The translations under genes and the position numbers were made by a program. A DNA stretch of 64,000 nt, taken from positions 2,470,573 through 2,534,572 of the forward strand of contig JANATF010000006.1 in the NCBI GenBank assembly GCA_029449245.1. The letters run 5' to 3'. This stretch comes from Mortierella alpina (Eukaryota; Mortierellomycota; Mortierellomycetes; Mortierellales; Mortierellaceae). Each line of letters begins with the position of its first letter. The first letter of the stretch is position 1. A model generated the notes under the pieces. It was not told where the DNA came from, did not search any database, and saw only the letters and a list, made by a program, of their open reading frames with translations. Shown here piece after piece: positions 30,101-41,565 of this stretch.

Positions 30101-31743
30101 AGAATCTTGCCAAGATCAAGGCAGAGCACCCGACGTATTTTGCAAGCCTTCCGCTCTATAGTGCTGTCCTGGAACTGCTTGGGCACTATCACTTCCGACT
30201 ACCTGTCCGCCGCTTCATTCTGGGTCTCTTTGAAATCAAATTCGAAGGAAACGCCTTGGATTGGCTGGATTCTTGTGGAGCCGACATGGTCGAGTTCAAA
30301 CCGCTAGGCGCCAGAAGCCCAGGTGCCTCTGGCCCTATCTTAAACCCATTTAATGGTATAACAAGACGGAGTGCTAGCGCGAGTGCAGTTTCAGGATCGA
30401 CCACACCCTATCAGCAGCCATTGGAGCCATCACCACTGGTCGATGCAGGATCTAGACGAGCCATGACAGCACCGACTCTATCACGGAAAAACTCGGAGGG
30501 AGGGTCGTCGCACTCGTTGCTGAGATTAGAGGAGGCCCTCGAGGATCTGCAGCCGTCATCGCCTACGCGAGCTGACAATGTGATACTTAGAGGGACCCCA
30601 GGAGAACGTAAGCTCATGCAGCCGCCACTACCAATCATCACATCAGCGCTCCTGTCAAGCCCTAGCCGAGCGAATATCCACCACAGCGGTTGGACTTCTC
30701 CAAGCTCGTTAGATTCGCCCGTCATTCAAGAGCAGGCGGCCGACCCAAACCTGGGACTGCAGGACTCCTATCTGCCTACCAACAGGTTGCAAGCTTTGCC
30801 ATCCACGAAAGACTCGACGGTCTCCATTGTTCCGACGTCTCTATTAACGAATACGCAGGAAAGCTGTAGTGAAGACTACACACATATCGTTTCATCTCTG
30901 CGAGCGAATATCATGGAACGGCGAACTAATGGACATTCGGAATCAACTGCAGCATCCGCATCCATACCCCTCTCGACTGAGCAGACACTGGACGAGGACG
31001 CGGATGGCCTCCGTACGCCGGATAGGGTGTCTGAAGCCCAGTCGTCGCCCCTTCGCGACTTGTCTTCACCAACCTCGACCCTCTCTCGGCCGCCAGTTCC
31101 TCCGCCTCGCCCACCTCCTCGTGCATACGAGATCCTCTATACCAACAAACCTTACCACAAGAATTTCGCCAAGGAGGCTGGCTTGGCACCGCTGCCACCC
31201 AGGGTTAAGGGTATGATGCTACCTTTGGAGGACGATGAGCTGCCAAACTACGAACCTAGGAGACCGTCGCCAGCGCCGGGAGGAGGCATCCTCTCTGGTC
31301 ACGATCAGCTCCATAGGCACTCGCCATCGCCGCATCAGCAAGGAACTACCAAGGTCATCGTGGGATTTAATCCGCCACCTCCTGTTCCAAAGGCGCTCCC
31401 CAACTTTGCCCATTTTATGAGTTCGCGGCCTAGGCGTCAGTACAACGCCGCCATCTTGGCTGCACATTCAGTCACCAACCACGGTTCATCCTCGTCCGAG
31501 CAGAATAACTCCCGCGACCCGGTGGCAGCAGCAGGCACTGGAGCTGCAACCACTCTGCAAATGCCTTTGCCTGACTTTTCACATCTTCCGCAGATGCGAC
31601 GTAAAAGGCCGCCTCTCGCCCCATTACTGGCGGACGCTAGGTCCTCTTCACAGATGACACCTTATGCAGCGGCGCCCACTGGGGCGGAGAACGGACTAGA
31701 CTCTGGGAGCGCAGCACCAACTAACGATGCTTCTGGAGCGTAG
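24157..31743 (+). CDS. RICTOR: RICTOR / Ste20-Avo3 homologue, TORC2 subunit
   Basis: Predicted 1763 aa from 25 exons, from 24157-24408 to a large last exon 29962-31743; all junction phases agree. RICTOR is the scaffold that defines TOR complex 2, which controls actin, membrane tension and AGC kinases of the Akt/SGK/Ypk class. After an acidic start (GEDGEDGEDG), exons 2-5 build an HR1/REM-1 coiled coil (YDLEAKMDELYHQLQVATK, then HELQATIERIADINMQLDYY) as in fungal Ste20. The conserved Rictor N-region follows (MADHRLESERIEALKLVR, AMIAIAEQADEKLRNACLE). The middle and C-terminal helical regions include QYMIQTEVKLAKAMELQRFN and GELGNHILTNGASKNLAKI. The last ~480 residues are disordered, Ser/Pro-rich, with a PPVPPPRPPPR stretch. 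The gene converges on EFR3. Exon 4 is only 24 nt. Its likely kinase substrate class is represented by the PX-AGC kinase at 2.2-5.4 kb. Confidence 0.95.
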
Positions 31744-31800
31744 CCGAAAAAAAACAGTACTTGGGACACAGTTGCCATGGTGATTTTGACGACCCGCCTC

Positions 31801-31846
<46 letters not shown>

Positions 31847-32114
31847 CCCTCACCCCTCACCACGCTTGCACACATGCTAGCATCACCACCGGAAACAGGT
31901 TAGCATCCGTGTACATACCAATACACCGTTTTTGAATTTTCAGACACCTCCGATTTCACATGAAGTCAGCCTCCTCACAGAGACGGCCGTATTATTATTA
32001 GTGGGACCCATCAAGTTGTCTATAATACTCAGAGGGAGCTGCTACACTTGACGGCATGAGAACAAGTAGAGTGGAGAGACGTGTAGAGACGTGTAGAGGC
32101 GATGTGGATGTTGT
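31744..32114. other. Convergent 3' region of RICTOR and EFR3
   Basis: This 371-bp region carries both 3' UTRs and a CACCCT hexamer array, plus a small GAGACGTGTA duplication near 32070-32095. No gene was seen. Confidence 0.5.
31803..31860. repeat. (CACCCT)n hexanucleotide array
   Basis: About eight tandem copies of CACCCT followed by two CACCCCT variants, 60 bp after the RICTOR stop. The complementary strand reads AGGGTG. This resembles degenerate telomere-type repeats but differs from the telomere at the end of this window. Confidence 0.9.
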
Positions 32115-35100
32115 TCAATAGGGAGGCATCACCAACGAAGCTTTGCTGTGGTTGCTAGGCACCGTCACCTGGATCGCATTCAAAATATCCGCTAGATCGG
32201 GACGAGAAGCCGCCAGGTTGGATGCGAGGGAGACTGTAGAGCCTGCTGCGCCAACTTGCTTCATGGACAGCAGACTGGGGGGGTGAGCGGATAGAGGGTA
32301 AAGGCGCTGTAGTGCCGGCGTGGCAGCGCGCGACTCACTGCCAGCAAACGAGCTTGCAGTATCGCTGGTTGTGTCAGCACCAAGCTGCACTGCAGTCAGG
32401 GCCGCCCTCAGGTTGTCTACGCCAATGGTCTTGTGCGACTGGATGCTCTCGCTCGTCTTTAGCCGTGTGCTGGAGTAACTTCCTTCACGAGTGGCGTTCA
32501 GCGTGTACTCGGCTGCCTCGTCTGGGATAGGGTGTTCATTGGCTAAAGATGAAGCCACGGGAACGATCTTGGGTAGGGCCCAGTCCTCCAGGTGCCGAGA
32601 AATGCGGATGCGGCTGTCCATGCTACGCGCTACCTTGTGGCCTAATAAGCCATGGCCTCCATTAATGGCCAGAGGCGAAGGGAACAATCCGCTGTTAAGA
32701 TCCTTGCTGCTCTGCGTGGCAAGAGAGCTGGGGTGGTTCTCAGGACTGTAGGTAAGCCCGAGACGTTCAGCTCCTGCTCGAAACCGGTCCGATACCGTCG
32801 TGAGAAGAGTCACCAAGTGATCACGGGCGAGAGGATGGGTCAAGACTGGGCTCAGTGGCTCCGAAGGAGTGTCCCATTGGTATATGGTAGTGCGCGTCAG
32901 AGACTCTTGGTTCTCGTAGTAGATGGGTGACCACTGCGATTCGCTTTCGCGGGACGTTTGGATGTTGTCGAGATACTCCTGTGGTTCCGCCATCTGGTAG
33001 AAAGAAACAGCCTTTTGGAGGTATATCACGATGACAGTCGCCAGGGCTCGCTTGCGCGCGATCAAATTGGGGCTATCTGAATGCCCAGAGTCCTCCTGTA
33101 GGCACCAGTCCTGCAAAGAAAAAAGCACTGGGACCACACGCATAAATTCGTCATCTTGGAAATGCGTGAACAAGGCCCTGAGGACGCCATAGATGGCTGC
33201 CATATCTGTTGGTGTAGCCGTGGGAAGACGGGCATAGGCATGAAGCGTTTGATGGGTTGCGGCGCGAAAATAGAGATCGCTGGACACAGCGGGAACGGGC
33301 GACCTGAGGTGTGTCTCGGAGTGATGGCCGTCGTCCTCTGCGGCAAGGAATGTAACGAGAGACTGAGCGAAGGCTGCACGGACACCGACATTGTCCCCCA
33401 AAAGGAGACCCAGGCAAGGGGTCAGCAAGTCCGACGACACCTCGGCCGCCTGGAAACCAGCCTCTTGGCGCCCGTGTTCTTTGCTCGTCTTGATAACTGC
33501 CGTGAGACACCTTAGCAGTGCCTTACGGTACTCCACCGTTGGCACAGCTTCTATTTTGTCTGGCTGCGGAAACACGCTGATATTGAAAGACAGCTTGCTA
33601 ACTATGTGAGAAATAATGTGTGGCACCTGGTTTGTGTAGTATATATGAGTAGCCAAACCACCTGTTGAAAAGTATTTAAAAAAACGAGGGGGTATGGTGA
33701 GTGCTACTGTAATAGACAACAGACGAAGGAGTTTGATTGCAATATCCTAGGCCGCCGATAATGGAAAGAGTTAGATCAAAGTGAATGCTTACCAATACTC
33801 CTCACGAGGCCATCCTGAATGAGGGTCTCCAGAACCAGCAACTGACTTGACTCGCCTTCTTTGCTCATTAACGCAGATTCCGATAAGGATTTCGTCAACG
33901 TTGTGAGTAAAGAGTTGAGGACCTCCAGCACGGGCATGCCAATCAGGGATAGAGGCGAGGTCAGGATACTTTCGAGCGCCGAGATAAGTGTGACCTTCTT
34001 CTGCAGTGGGAGTGCGAGATCCTGTGTAGTTGCTTCCACGTTATCAATGCGAGCAATGATCTCGTTGACAACCATGTACCGAATCTGGGGCTCGATCGAG
34101 TTTAGGATGGACTTTATGATGCCCACGCCGAGACTGGTCGGCCACCAGCAGTCATTCTCCTCCAGGTACGAGAATGTCGGTCCTAGGGAGAGTTTCACGT
34201 TGCCTCCGTTGGGAGTTTTGAATAGAGCGCATAGACACTGTAAGCCCTGGGCAGTGACCTCGCTGTCCGTGATCTCGCTCTCTGGGTCAACTATAGGTCC
34301 ATGCACCGATACAGAATTCCGAGGGCTGGCTGTCGCTGCGGACTTGCAACTTTCCAAAGAGACCTGTATGCCATCCTTGGAGTCGATTAGGCTGTCGAGA
34401 ATGGGTGGGAGCACCAGATCGAGCTGCGCTCTGGGATCGCAGGCATACAGCGCACTAGAGGACACTACGCCCTGTAAAGCTCTCAGTCCAATGACCCGAT
34501 ACCTGTATGCAACAGAAAAGTCCCATGGTGAACAACAAAATTAAACTAACGGGTGTGACAACACTGGTAAATTAATTGCATTACCTATTGCTGTTGTCGC
34601 CCCGGAGAATGGCGATATTGGCAAATCGTGCGAGAACACGGTCGTAGATGGTCCTGAATTCGAGATCAACACCAAGTGTTGAACCATCGTGCGCAGCGCA
34701 GAAGCACTTGAAAATGTTCTGACAGTGCCGAACAATGTCGTAGTCCGAAATGTCGGCGAGGAGCGTGTCGAGGATCACGACAACGTTCTTGGAAAAGATG
34801 TTGAGGTGAGCCTTGCTAGATAGCACCAGGCTTTTGATGATTTCCAGTGAGCAGTGGACATCCCTGTTGGCAAAAAGGACAAGCGGACAGGAGGCAAAGA
34901 GGCGGCACGTTAGAGGTGCCTTTCGTTTGGTTTGAGTCGAGGTGACACTTGGGAGTTGGAGAGGCACCGCGTAGGCTCACACTTCCACGTGAATGATGGA
35001 AACCATGTGTTCATTGACGGCTCATGGATTGTAATATGGCGTTATGGCTGACGCTGGTGCTGATGCTGGTACTGCTCGCGGTACATGGGTCTTTGTATAG

Positions 35101-35655
35101 TTTTGTCCTTTGTCCATCCACAGCAAGAGAGCGTATGGTGTGTGAAGGATGTGATGTCTTGTGGGGTATGCGTCCGTGAGTACCGTTCCAGTGTCCTATT
35201 CTCGCGCTGGCTCTTTATCCGGCTCCATGAAACTGTCCACATACTTTAAACGTTCACTAAAGTCGCTCTCCAAGGCTCACAAATACCAATTGAAGGTAAT
35301 TAAGCAAAGACAGCCAGTGCATAACTTACTGCAGTCGCCTTTTGCGATAGTCGCGGACGACCCTCCGTTCGATAAAGTTGCCAACTTTGGTCAGCTTGGC
35401 CGGCTTGGACGTTGCGTAGAAGACCAGGTATGAGAGCTCACTTGACTTGGGACCCTTCTCGTCAGGGCGGGTAGGGTAGCAGTTGTTGATGAGCGAGGCA
35501 TGCTTGACATATCTGGTCGGGATGAATGATGAGTGGGTTGCGTTTGCAAGAGGCACAGGCGGTGTTGGGGGCGGGGCCGATCCATCGAGGAGACCGTGCA
35601 ACGATGATGCCGACACGGACGCGGAGCGAGAGCGGATCGAAGCAGAAGAGGACAT
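32115..35655 (-). CDS. EFR3: EFR3 homologue, plasma-membrane PI4-kinase anchor
   Basis: Predicted 953 aa from four exons (35330-35655, 34585-34863, 33793-34502, 32115-33661), all in phase. EFR3 tethers the Stt4/PI4KIII-alpha complex to the plasma membrane. The N-terminal block is diagnostic: HASLINNCYP, SSELSYLVFYATSKPAKLTKVG, then NFIERRVVRDYRKRRL. Armadillo/HEAT-type helices follow (CSLEIIKSLVLSSKAHLNIF, RVIGLRALQGVVSSSALY, GGLATHIYYTNQVPHIISHI). The C-terminal third is Ser/Pro-rich and probably disordered. A 37-residue Ser-rich extension precedes the usual start of the family, so the N-terminal Cys palmitoylation site of animal EFR3 is not seen; the nearest Cys is in NNCYP. The first intron (34864-35329, 466 bp) is far longer than the others here. 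Confidence 0.9.
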
Positions 35656-35713
35656 TATCGGTTAGCTGTAAGGACCAACGATGCCTTTAGCGGTGACGAC
35701 CAGCGAGCGAGCG

Positions 35714-35744
<31 letters not shown>

Positions 35745-38647
35745 TAGAGAGAGAGAGAGCGAGAGAGAGAGAGAAAGAGAGAGAGAGTGTGTGTGTGCGT
35801 CTGTGTCTGTGTCTGTGTCTGTGTCTGTGTCTGTGTCTGTGTCTGTGTGTAGGGAGGCAAGAGCAAGAAGACGCAAAGCGCGGTGTGGCAGGGACACGAG
35901 AGTGCTGTGAGGAGATGGAACGAGTGCAGCGAGCAGCGTGCGGATGGAGAGGATGGAGAGGATGGCGACGGGTCGAGTGGGTGGAGTGGGTGGAGCGGGT
36001 GGTGGAGCGGGCCGAGTGCGACTGAAAAACTGAAAACACTGGATGTGGAGAGAAGAGACGCGAGAAAAGGAATGGGAAGACTGGGAAGTGCGCAAAGAGA
36101 GGAAAAAGACAAGGAGGAGCAGAAGAGAAGGGCGGCGGTGTGTGCGTGTCGACACAAAGCTGCTCGCTGACTAGTCGAACGGCCATGGTCGCCATGAGCC
36201 CGTCGCAGGTTTGCAGCGTGCGCTTTTCGATCCATCCCTTCCATGCACGCTTGGCTGCAGATGCACATCCGATCTCATGCTTCTGTTTCCTCGCTCTGAT
36301 CCAAAATCTCTTCTTCCCGCCCAGATAGAGGCCGTCGTTGGGCCTGCCCGACACCCCCTTGAAAACCGTTGCCGCACTCCCGCCAAATAGAAAGAATCGG
36401 CTCATATGTTGGACATGGTCAACGACTTGCGCACATGGTAGCAGGCCCCGCACATTACATCACGCCATCCCTCGCTGTTCGTTTCCGTACCCATGCAACA
36501 CACCCCATGCATGCAAACAATTCCCCACAGAGCTAGGCGCCCACTCTCCATGACGCTCAGTCAATCCGGTATACATCCGCACCTGGTCAAAGCTTATGAT
36601 GGCGAATAACCAGCTCACAAACACCTCCCTGACGTCGTTCAAGAACGCAGCCAAGAGTCGAGATCACAAGGTTATTGATCCTGCTGTGTTTGAACGCGAA
36701 ACGTGGGTTGTGGTGCGAGCGACTTGTCGAAGGGCATGGTGCTGATTTAGAAGGAGGCAACAGTGGAAAAGAGCGCGTTGTGTGATGGTGGATGAGAACA
36801 ATGCGGTTCAGCCAGGTGCAATGCCAGCTCTATACCTGCAGCAGACCATGGTCAGCACGGGATGGAGGCGGTGTGCTTGTGGAGCTGATCAGCGCGCCAG
36901 TAATGTGCAGAAGCGGGTGTAAGCAGGTGCCGGCGGTTGTCGTCGTTGGGCAGGGTGGCGGACGAGGAGGGTGTGACAGGAAGGAGGAAAGATGAGAGGC
37001 AAGGCAAAGCAACGTGCTCAGGAAATGAAAATATACGGCTGCACATCAACCAGTGACTACGAGCACGGCTGCCTGGGACCGACCTGGATTCCAACCCTTC
37101 CCAGCGACGATCCTCCGTGGCTATGACCGTCGCTCAGGCAAGCCGGAGGCATAAGCATGCACTCGTGCTGCAAACCGCGTCCGATTCGATTCCATCCTCA
37201 GCATCATATTGACTGATGGCACCGGTGTACGTTGGCAGGTGGCCTGTGCTCAACGTAGCGCTGCTGGTCTAGCGACTCTATCCCATAGCGGTACTGAATC
37301 ATGGTGAGGTGTGTGTGATGGGGATAGGCGCAAGAAAACTGTGGAGCAGATTCTAGCTCAAGCAATGGAGGATGACAACAATCAGGCCTCGTCCATTGGA
37401 AATAGATTCTACACTTTGAAGGCCCATGCACGGGCGCGCAAGAGCTGTCATGATGGCCCGGCAGCACCCGCCACCGTTCGAGAGCAGAGTCATGCTTCCT
37501 TACTGCTCTCTCGTCCCTCTTTCGCCTATTTCACCCTGTTCCGAGGTCAACGAGTTGAAGATGCCGATTCGATTACCGTTGCAGCTCCTTAGGCCACTCT
37601 CCACCGCACTGCCAGCCTCCTATTGTCGGCGCAGATTTGCTCATGAGCGTGTAGAACTGCACACTTGTTATGCATCCTTGTTTTGAGAGCTGAGTGACAG
37701 TCAACAAGAACATCGCCCTATAGCCCACTATGGCACTACAAAAGGCATGAACCCCGAAGCTGCATCGTGTCTGCAGAGGCGCGAAGAACATCCAAACGAG
37801 TGCAATGTCTTGCTGCATCTCGTTTCGACCTCCGTCTCTGACCTCGGATGGCTGAATTTGAACTTTTTGTCCTCACTGCCCAGCGCGTGTGTCTGGCTTC
37901 GTTTGATCCTCGAATGGCTCGCCCTATTTGGTCCCATCGTCCGAGGGCTGCAGGCACTGAACTGTACTGTAGCAGGGATCATCAATGCCATTGCATCATG
38001 GACGCAGCTGTCCGTCATGCCCACAGCAACAAGAGCAGAAGCCATGGCGCTATGAACATAAAAGACAGACTGCCGTGTGTGCACTCGGACAGCCCCAGTG
38101 TTCGAGAGCACAGTCGATGAAGCGGATGTCCCGAGCAGGCCCTTGGCCCATGTGGATCGTGTCTTGCTCGCCTGCTTGATTTTTCCTTGTGCCATAGATT
38201 GATGTTCCGCCCGCCATGGTACGCTGTAGCCGCTTTCCGCCTTCCGCGTTCATCTCCCAGTCTGTCTTGCCTTCGATTGCCCGTCTCTCTTTTTCATTTC
38301 TCTTCTCTTTTTTCTCGTCTCTCTGCCTCCTTCGTCACCTCCATCGCCCTTCCACACTCCTCCCTGGACGACAGGAAGAAGCAGAGCACCTTCCCATCAG
38401 GCTTCTTGATAGCCCCTCCCTCCTTCCTTTCATCCTTCTATCCTTCCACACACTCACTCGGACAGCCCATCATCTAGAACAGCGCTCTCCTGCCATCACC
38501 CTCCCCGTGCGATAACGAGGTCTGCAAGATACGGGACACCGGCGCCTCGATCACTGCTTTCGAGCCTTGATCCTTGATCCTACCACACCTCCGCCCTTGC
38601 CCTACTACACACTTGCCCCATTGTATCCCCTTTCAAACAAGGACACA
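35656..38647. other. 3 kb divergent intergenic region
   Basis: It lies between EFR3 (-) and the Ser-rich protein (+). The EFR3 side is GA-rich on the plus strand, with a TGTGTC array. The right side (38240-38470) is CT-rich on the plus strand and leads into the next gene. Between them, frames near 37.7-38.2 kb are open on both strands at once, with no family resemblance, so I do not call a gene. Confidence 0.5.
35703..35850. repeat. GA microsatellite and (TGTGTC)n array
   Basis: An imperfect (GA)n tract (35703-35786) runs into GT repeats and then about eight copies of TGTGTC (about 35803-35848). It starts only ~50 bp upstream of the EFR3 start codon, so in the sense of that gene it is a CT-rich leader. 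Confidence 0.9.
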
Positions 38648-40713
38648 ATGGCCAGTTCTTCAAAGACTCTCCGCGCACCTCTTGCACTGCAGAGCAGCAA
38701 GCAGGAGCCAGACATGCCTCACGACTACCCACGACACTCACTTCCTGCTCAGAAAACATCCATGATCCGCCGCTTTCTCCGCAAAGACTCCCAGCCGCTC
38801 ACAGTCCAGATGGCTGCAAGCCCAACACTCTTGGGTTCAAAGCCAAAGTGTATCCAGCCCCAATGCTCCCCTTCCTCGACCATGCCACCCACAGGTTCCT
38901 CAGAGGCTAGCGGTGAATCATCGCCCTTACTGTCACCCTCGACCCTCTCGACAAAGGCAGCCTCCTCGGCCGCCAAAGTGCTTCCAGCACGCAAGCCGCA
39001 CGGATCACTGACCCGCGTCAGGCAGACTCTGGTCCGCAAAATAAATGCGCGACGTGTTGGCGCTGACCCTCGCTCGTCCTCTTGCACCCCATCCTCGCCA
39101 TCCTCCAGCGAGAGCACATCCTCTGTGAGCTCCGCATCAGAAGCACGCTCCGCGGCATCGTCGCCTCGCACCTCGACTGATTCATACACACAGCCCTCGG
39201 CTTCAAACCCTACCCTTGATCGAAGTCAAAGCAAACTGAAGCAATGGCAGACTCGCAGCACCAACAAGCTGAAGACTTGGTTGAATGTCCATTCCACTCA
39301 ACCAGAGCTGACCACCGTAGACGGCAGCCAGGACCGACCCGAAATAACGCAACAGAAGGCATTCGAACCCACTCCTGCTACTCCTCCCCCCGACCTTGAG
39401 GTGCAGTCAGCAGAGGTAGCCATCCAGGAGCATTCTGCCGCGGCTGGATCCCTCGTCGTGTCACAGGACTTGCTGCTACTGTCAGGCCCATTGCCTCCGC
39501 AGGACTCGGAGCTTCTGCGTCGAAGACGTGCGTCGGAACACCAATCTCTTGTGTATACCTCGGCACTCCAGGCTCTGAGAGATGATCACGCCAGTTATGT
39601 TCGTCCTCTCCGCAGCTTGAGTCGAAGAAGTCTCGACGGACCAGGACGGATCCCAGTAAGATCGTCGTCTCTCCCCAGGTCCTTCAGCACAGCCAGCTCA
39701 GCTTCGGGGAATAGACAACCTCTTGAACAGCCCGAAGAGGGTCACTTACCCGCCCCCAGTAGTCCACCAGCGTTAGCAGCGCCTTATACGACCCTCGACA
39801 ACATTCTGGAGGACAGCAAAGAAACTACAGCCACGGATGGTGCGAACACAGCGACTCCAGCTGAGTATTCGGAGGAAGCTGCAGCGGTAGTATCAGAGAA
39901 GCTGTCAACATATTGCGCGGTCTCCTTACCCCATCCGTTGGATTCCGCGGACGAATTGCTCATGCCTCAACCTTGTTCACCATTTCTCACTAAGGAATTG
40001 CAAGAGGCAAGTGTCATTTTATCGACATGGGCAGCGGCTTCAGCATCGACTTCGCCTCATGGAAGAACACTTGACCTATCGGTCCTCAGTCGAAAGCGAC
40101 GTCATTGCAAGGCAAGAAGGCTCTCAGACATCTCGGTCCTGGTTGCCAAGAGGCCACGGATTGTCCGTCGCGAGACGAGCAAGAGGAGAGGTTGGGCCGC
40201 TTGTCTGAGAAGTACTGATTCGGATAGCCCTGAACGTGGTAAGTGTGCAAAATCCTCGGCAATATGGCGGCGACCCGAGTTCTCAACAGCATTCTGATCT
40301 GTTTCCTCTTTCGACATTCCTCAGAAGTAGTAGGCGACCGAACCGGACACGACCCTATCGAGAGTGCCTCGCTCTGCTCCGCCGATCATGGTGCCAAGAG
40401 GACTTCCGTAGTAGGCACCTCTGCACGTTGTCTTGCCAACGATGAGCACAAGGCGTTCAGCCCATTGGACTTTCTGGAAACGCGCCAGACGCCATCCTTA
40501 CCTACCGATACCTACACTCTGGATAACTCATACCCAATACACCAGGTTGACAGCATTTCCAACCGTGAGATCCCGTGCGGCAATGTTACCGAGATGCTTT
40601 TTTCCGTCAACCCGCTCTTAAAGGCTCGTTGGCAGCCCAAATCCACGGTCTACGCGCTATCTGCTATTAACTTTTGGTCATCATTACATCGCCAGGAGTC
40701 TCTTGTGGTGTGA
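38648..40713 (+). CDS. Ser-rich protein of unknown function
   Basis: Predicted 659 aa from two exons (38648-40238 and 40325-40713), joined in phase. I do not recognise a family. The protein is low-complexity and Ser/Thr/Pro/Ala-rich. An early basic segment (MIRRFLRKDSQ) and another (LTRVRQTLVRKINARRVG) are short helical islands. A strong basic cluster near residue 480-520 (SRKRRHCKARRLSD, VAKRPRIVRRETSKRRG) looks like a nuclear localisation signal. Without the intron the frame would end within a few codons after the donor GTAAGTGTG; with it, 129 further codons open. The start was chosen for ACACAATGG context after a CT-rich leader; an in-frame ATG 81 nt upstream is less likely. AATAAA follows 60 bp after the stop. 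Confidence 0.75.
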
Positions 40714-40773
40714 TCTGCACCGGACCAGCCCCACACACCATCTTTTGATCAGGAGCCATGGTTGTATATAAAG

Positions 40774-40779
40774 AATAAA
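40774..40779 (+). terminator. Polyadenylation signal AATAAA
   Basis: Canonical AATAAA 61 bp after the stop of the Ser-rich gene. It is embedded in TATATAAAGAATAAAC, whose TATATAAA could also serve as TATA box for the small gene starting at 40942. Confidence 0.5.
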
Positions 40780-40941
40780 CGATCACATTCGATCAGAGGG
40801 ATGACCACCAGCCTGTTGGCATAAATCCTTCGGCTTTTTTCTCTCTCCCACTTCAGTCTTTACGCGCGTCTCTCCATACATTTTTTGAGCATACAACTCG
40901 CACCTACACACCACCTCATTTCACAAGAGTTCAGAATCAAG

Positions 40942-41317
40942 ATGTGCCACGGTAAGGCCTGCGGATGAAGAAAGCGCTGTGAAACAGTGTCGATAGGTCT
41001 CATCATCCAACTCATTTTTGTTGCGGCTCAAATATGCAGCATATCCCGGACAAGTCGACTGCCGCCGTGCAGGCTGCGCCTTCCCTATCAACGTAGATCC
41101 TGTCACGGGCATCCGCCATGGATACTGCTCCATTCAATGTGCCCGCCTGTGCGGAGAGAATCCACGCGTGCCGTCTCCTAAGATGGCCGCCATCAGCTAT
41201 GAGAAGCCCGCCTTGAAAGCCGCCAAGCAGATCAAATCAAGCAACGCGTCCACGGCGTACAGCACCCCGCCCGAGTCGGACGTAGCATCATTGTCGAGCA
41301 ACGACGCCCTGGATTGA
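40942..41317 (+). CDS. Small Cys-rich protein, 95 aa, putative metal binder
   Basis: Two exons (40942-40951 and 41040-41317). The first codes only Met-Cys-His plus one base, and the junction restores MCHAYPGQVDC. The cysteines form the pattern VDCRRAGCAFPI, then GYCSIQCARLCG, which with His residues (MCH, RHGYC) could bind a zinc ion. No signal peptide is visible, so it is probably intracellular. The C-terminal ~45 residues are Lys/Ser-rich and look disordered (SSNASTAYSTPPESDVASL). I do not recognise a named family. The tiny first exon, the CA/CT-rich leader and an AATAAA about 140 bp after the stop support a real gene. Confidence 0.68.
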
Positions 41318-41565
41318 AAAAATGAGCTGGGCACTTTGAAAACAAGTGTATTTTTTTTTCTTCCAGTTGGACCGGACCCACTTTCTTGCACTTGACAAAC
41401 AGGCCATTTTCCTGCGCCCAGCTTGAGGCTCGCAAAAAGAACGAAATATTACAAAAATAAATTGCTTTTTATCCGCGTTACTCTATGCTATGTTCCAGAC
41501 GTCGAAAAGAGAAAGCCGATGGGGTGCCGTAGCAGTTTGCCATTGCTTTTTCCTGTTTCGAGACA

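Noticed and set aside
31803-31860. CACCCT array as an internal telomere
   Set aside because: The unit differs from the T6AGGG telomere of this window in both length and sequence. It fits a simple hexanucleotide microsatellite better.
35662-36453. Minus-strand frames of 160-260 codons with Ser-Leu and Asp-Thr repeats
   Set aside because: The length comes from the GA and TGTGTC arrays, which lack stops in three frames. No sequence outside the repeats looks coding.
37728-38195. Minus-strand frame of 155 codons and an overlapping plus-strand frame of 102 codons
   Set aside because: Both strands are open over the same DNA, with no family resemblance, splice pattern or promoter cue to favour either.
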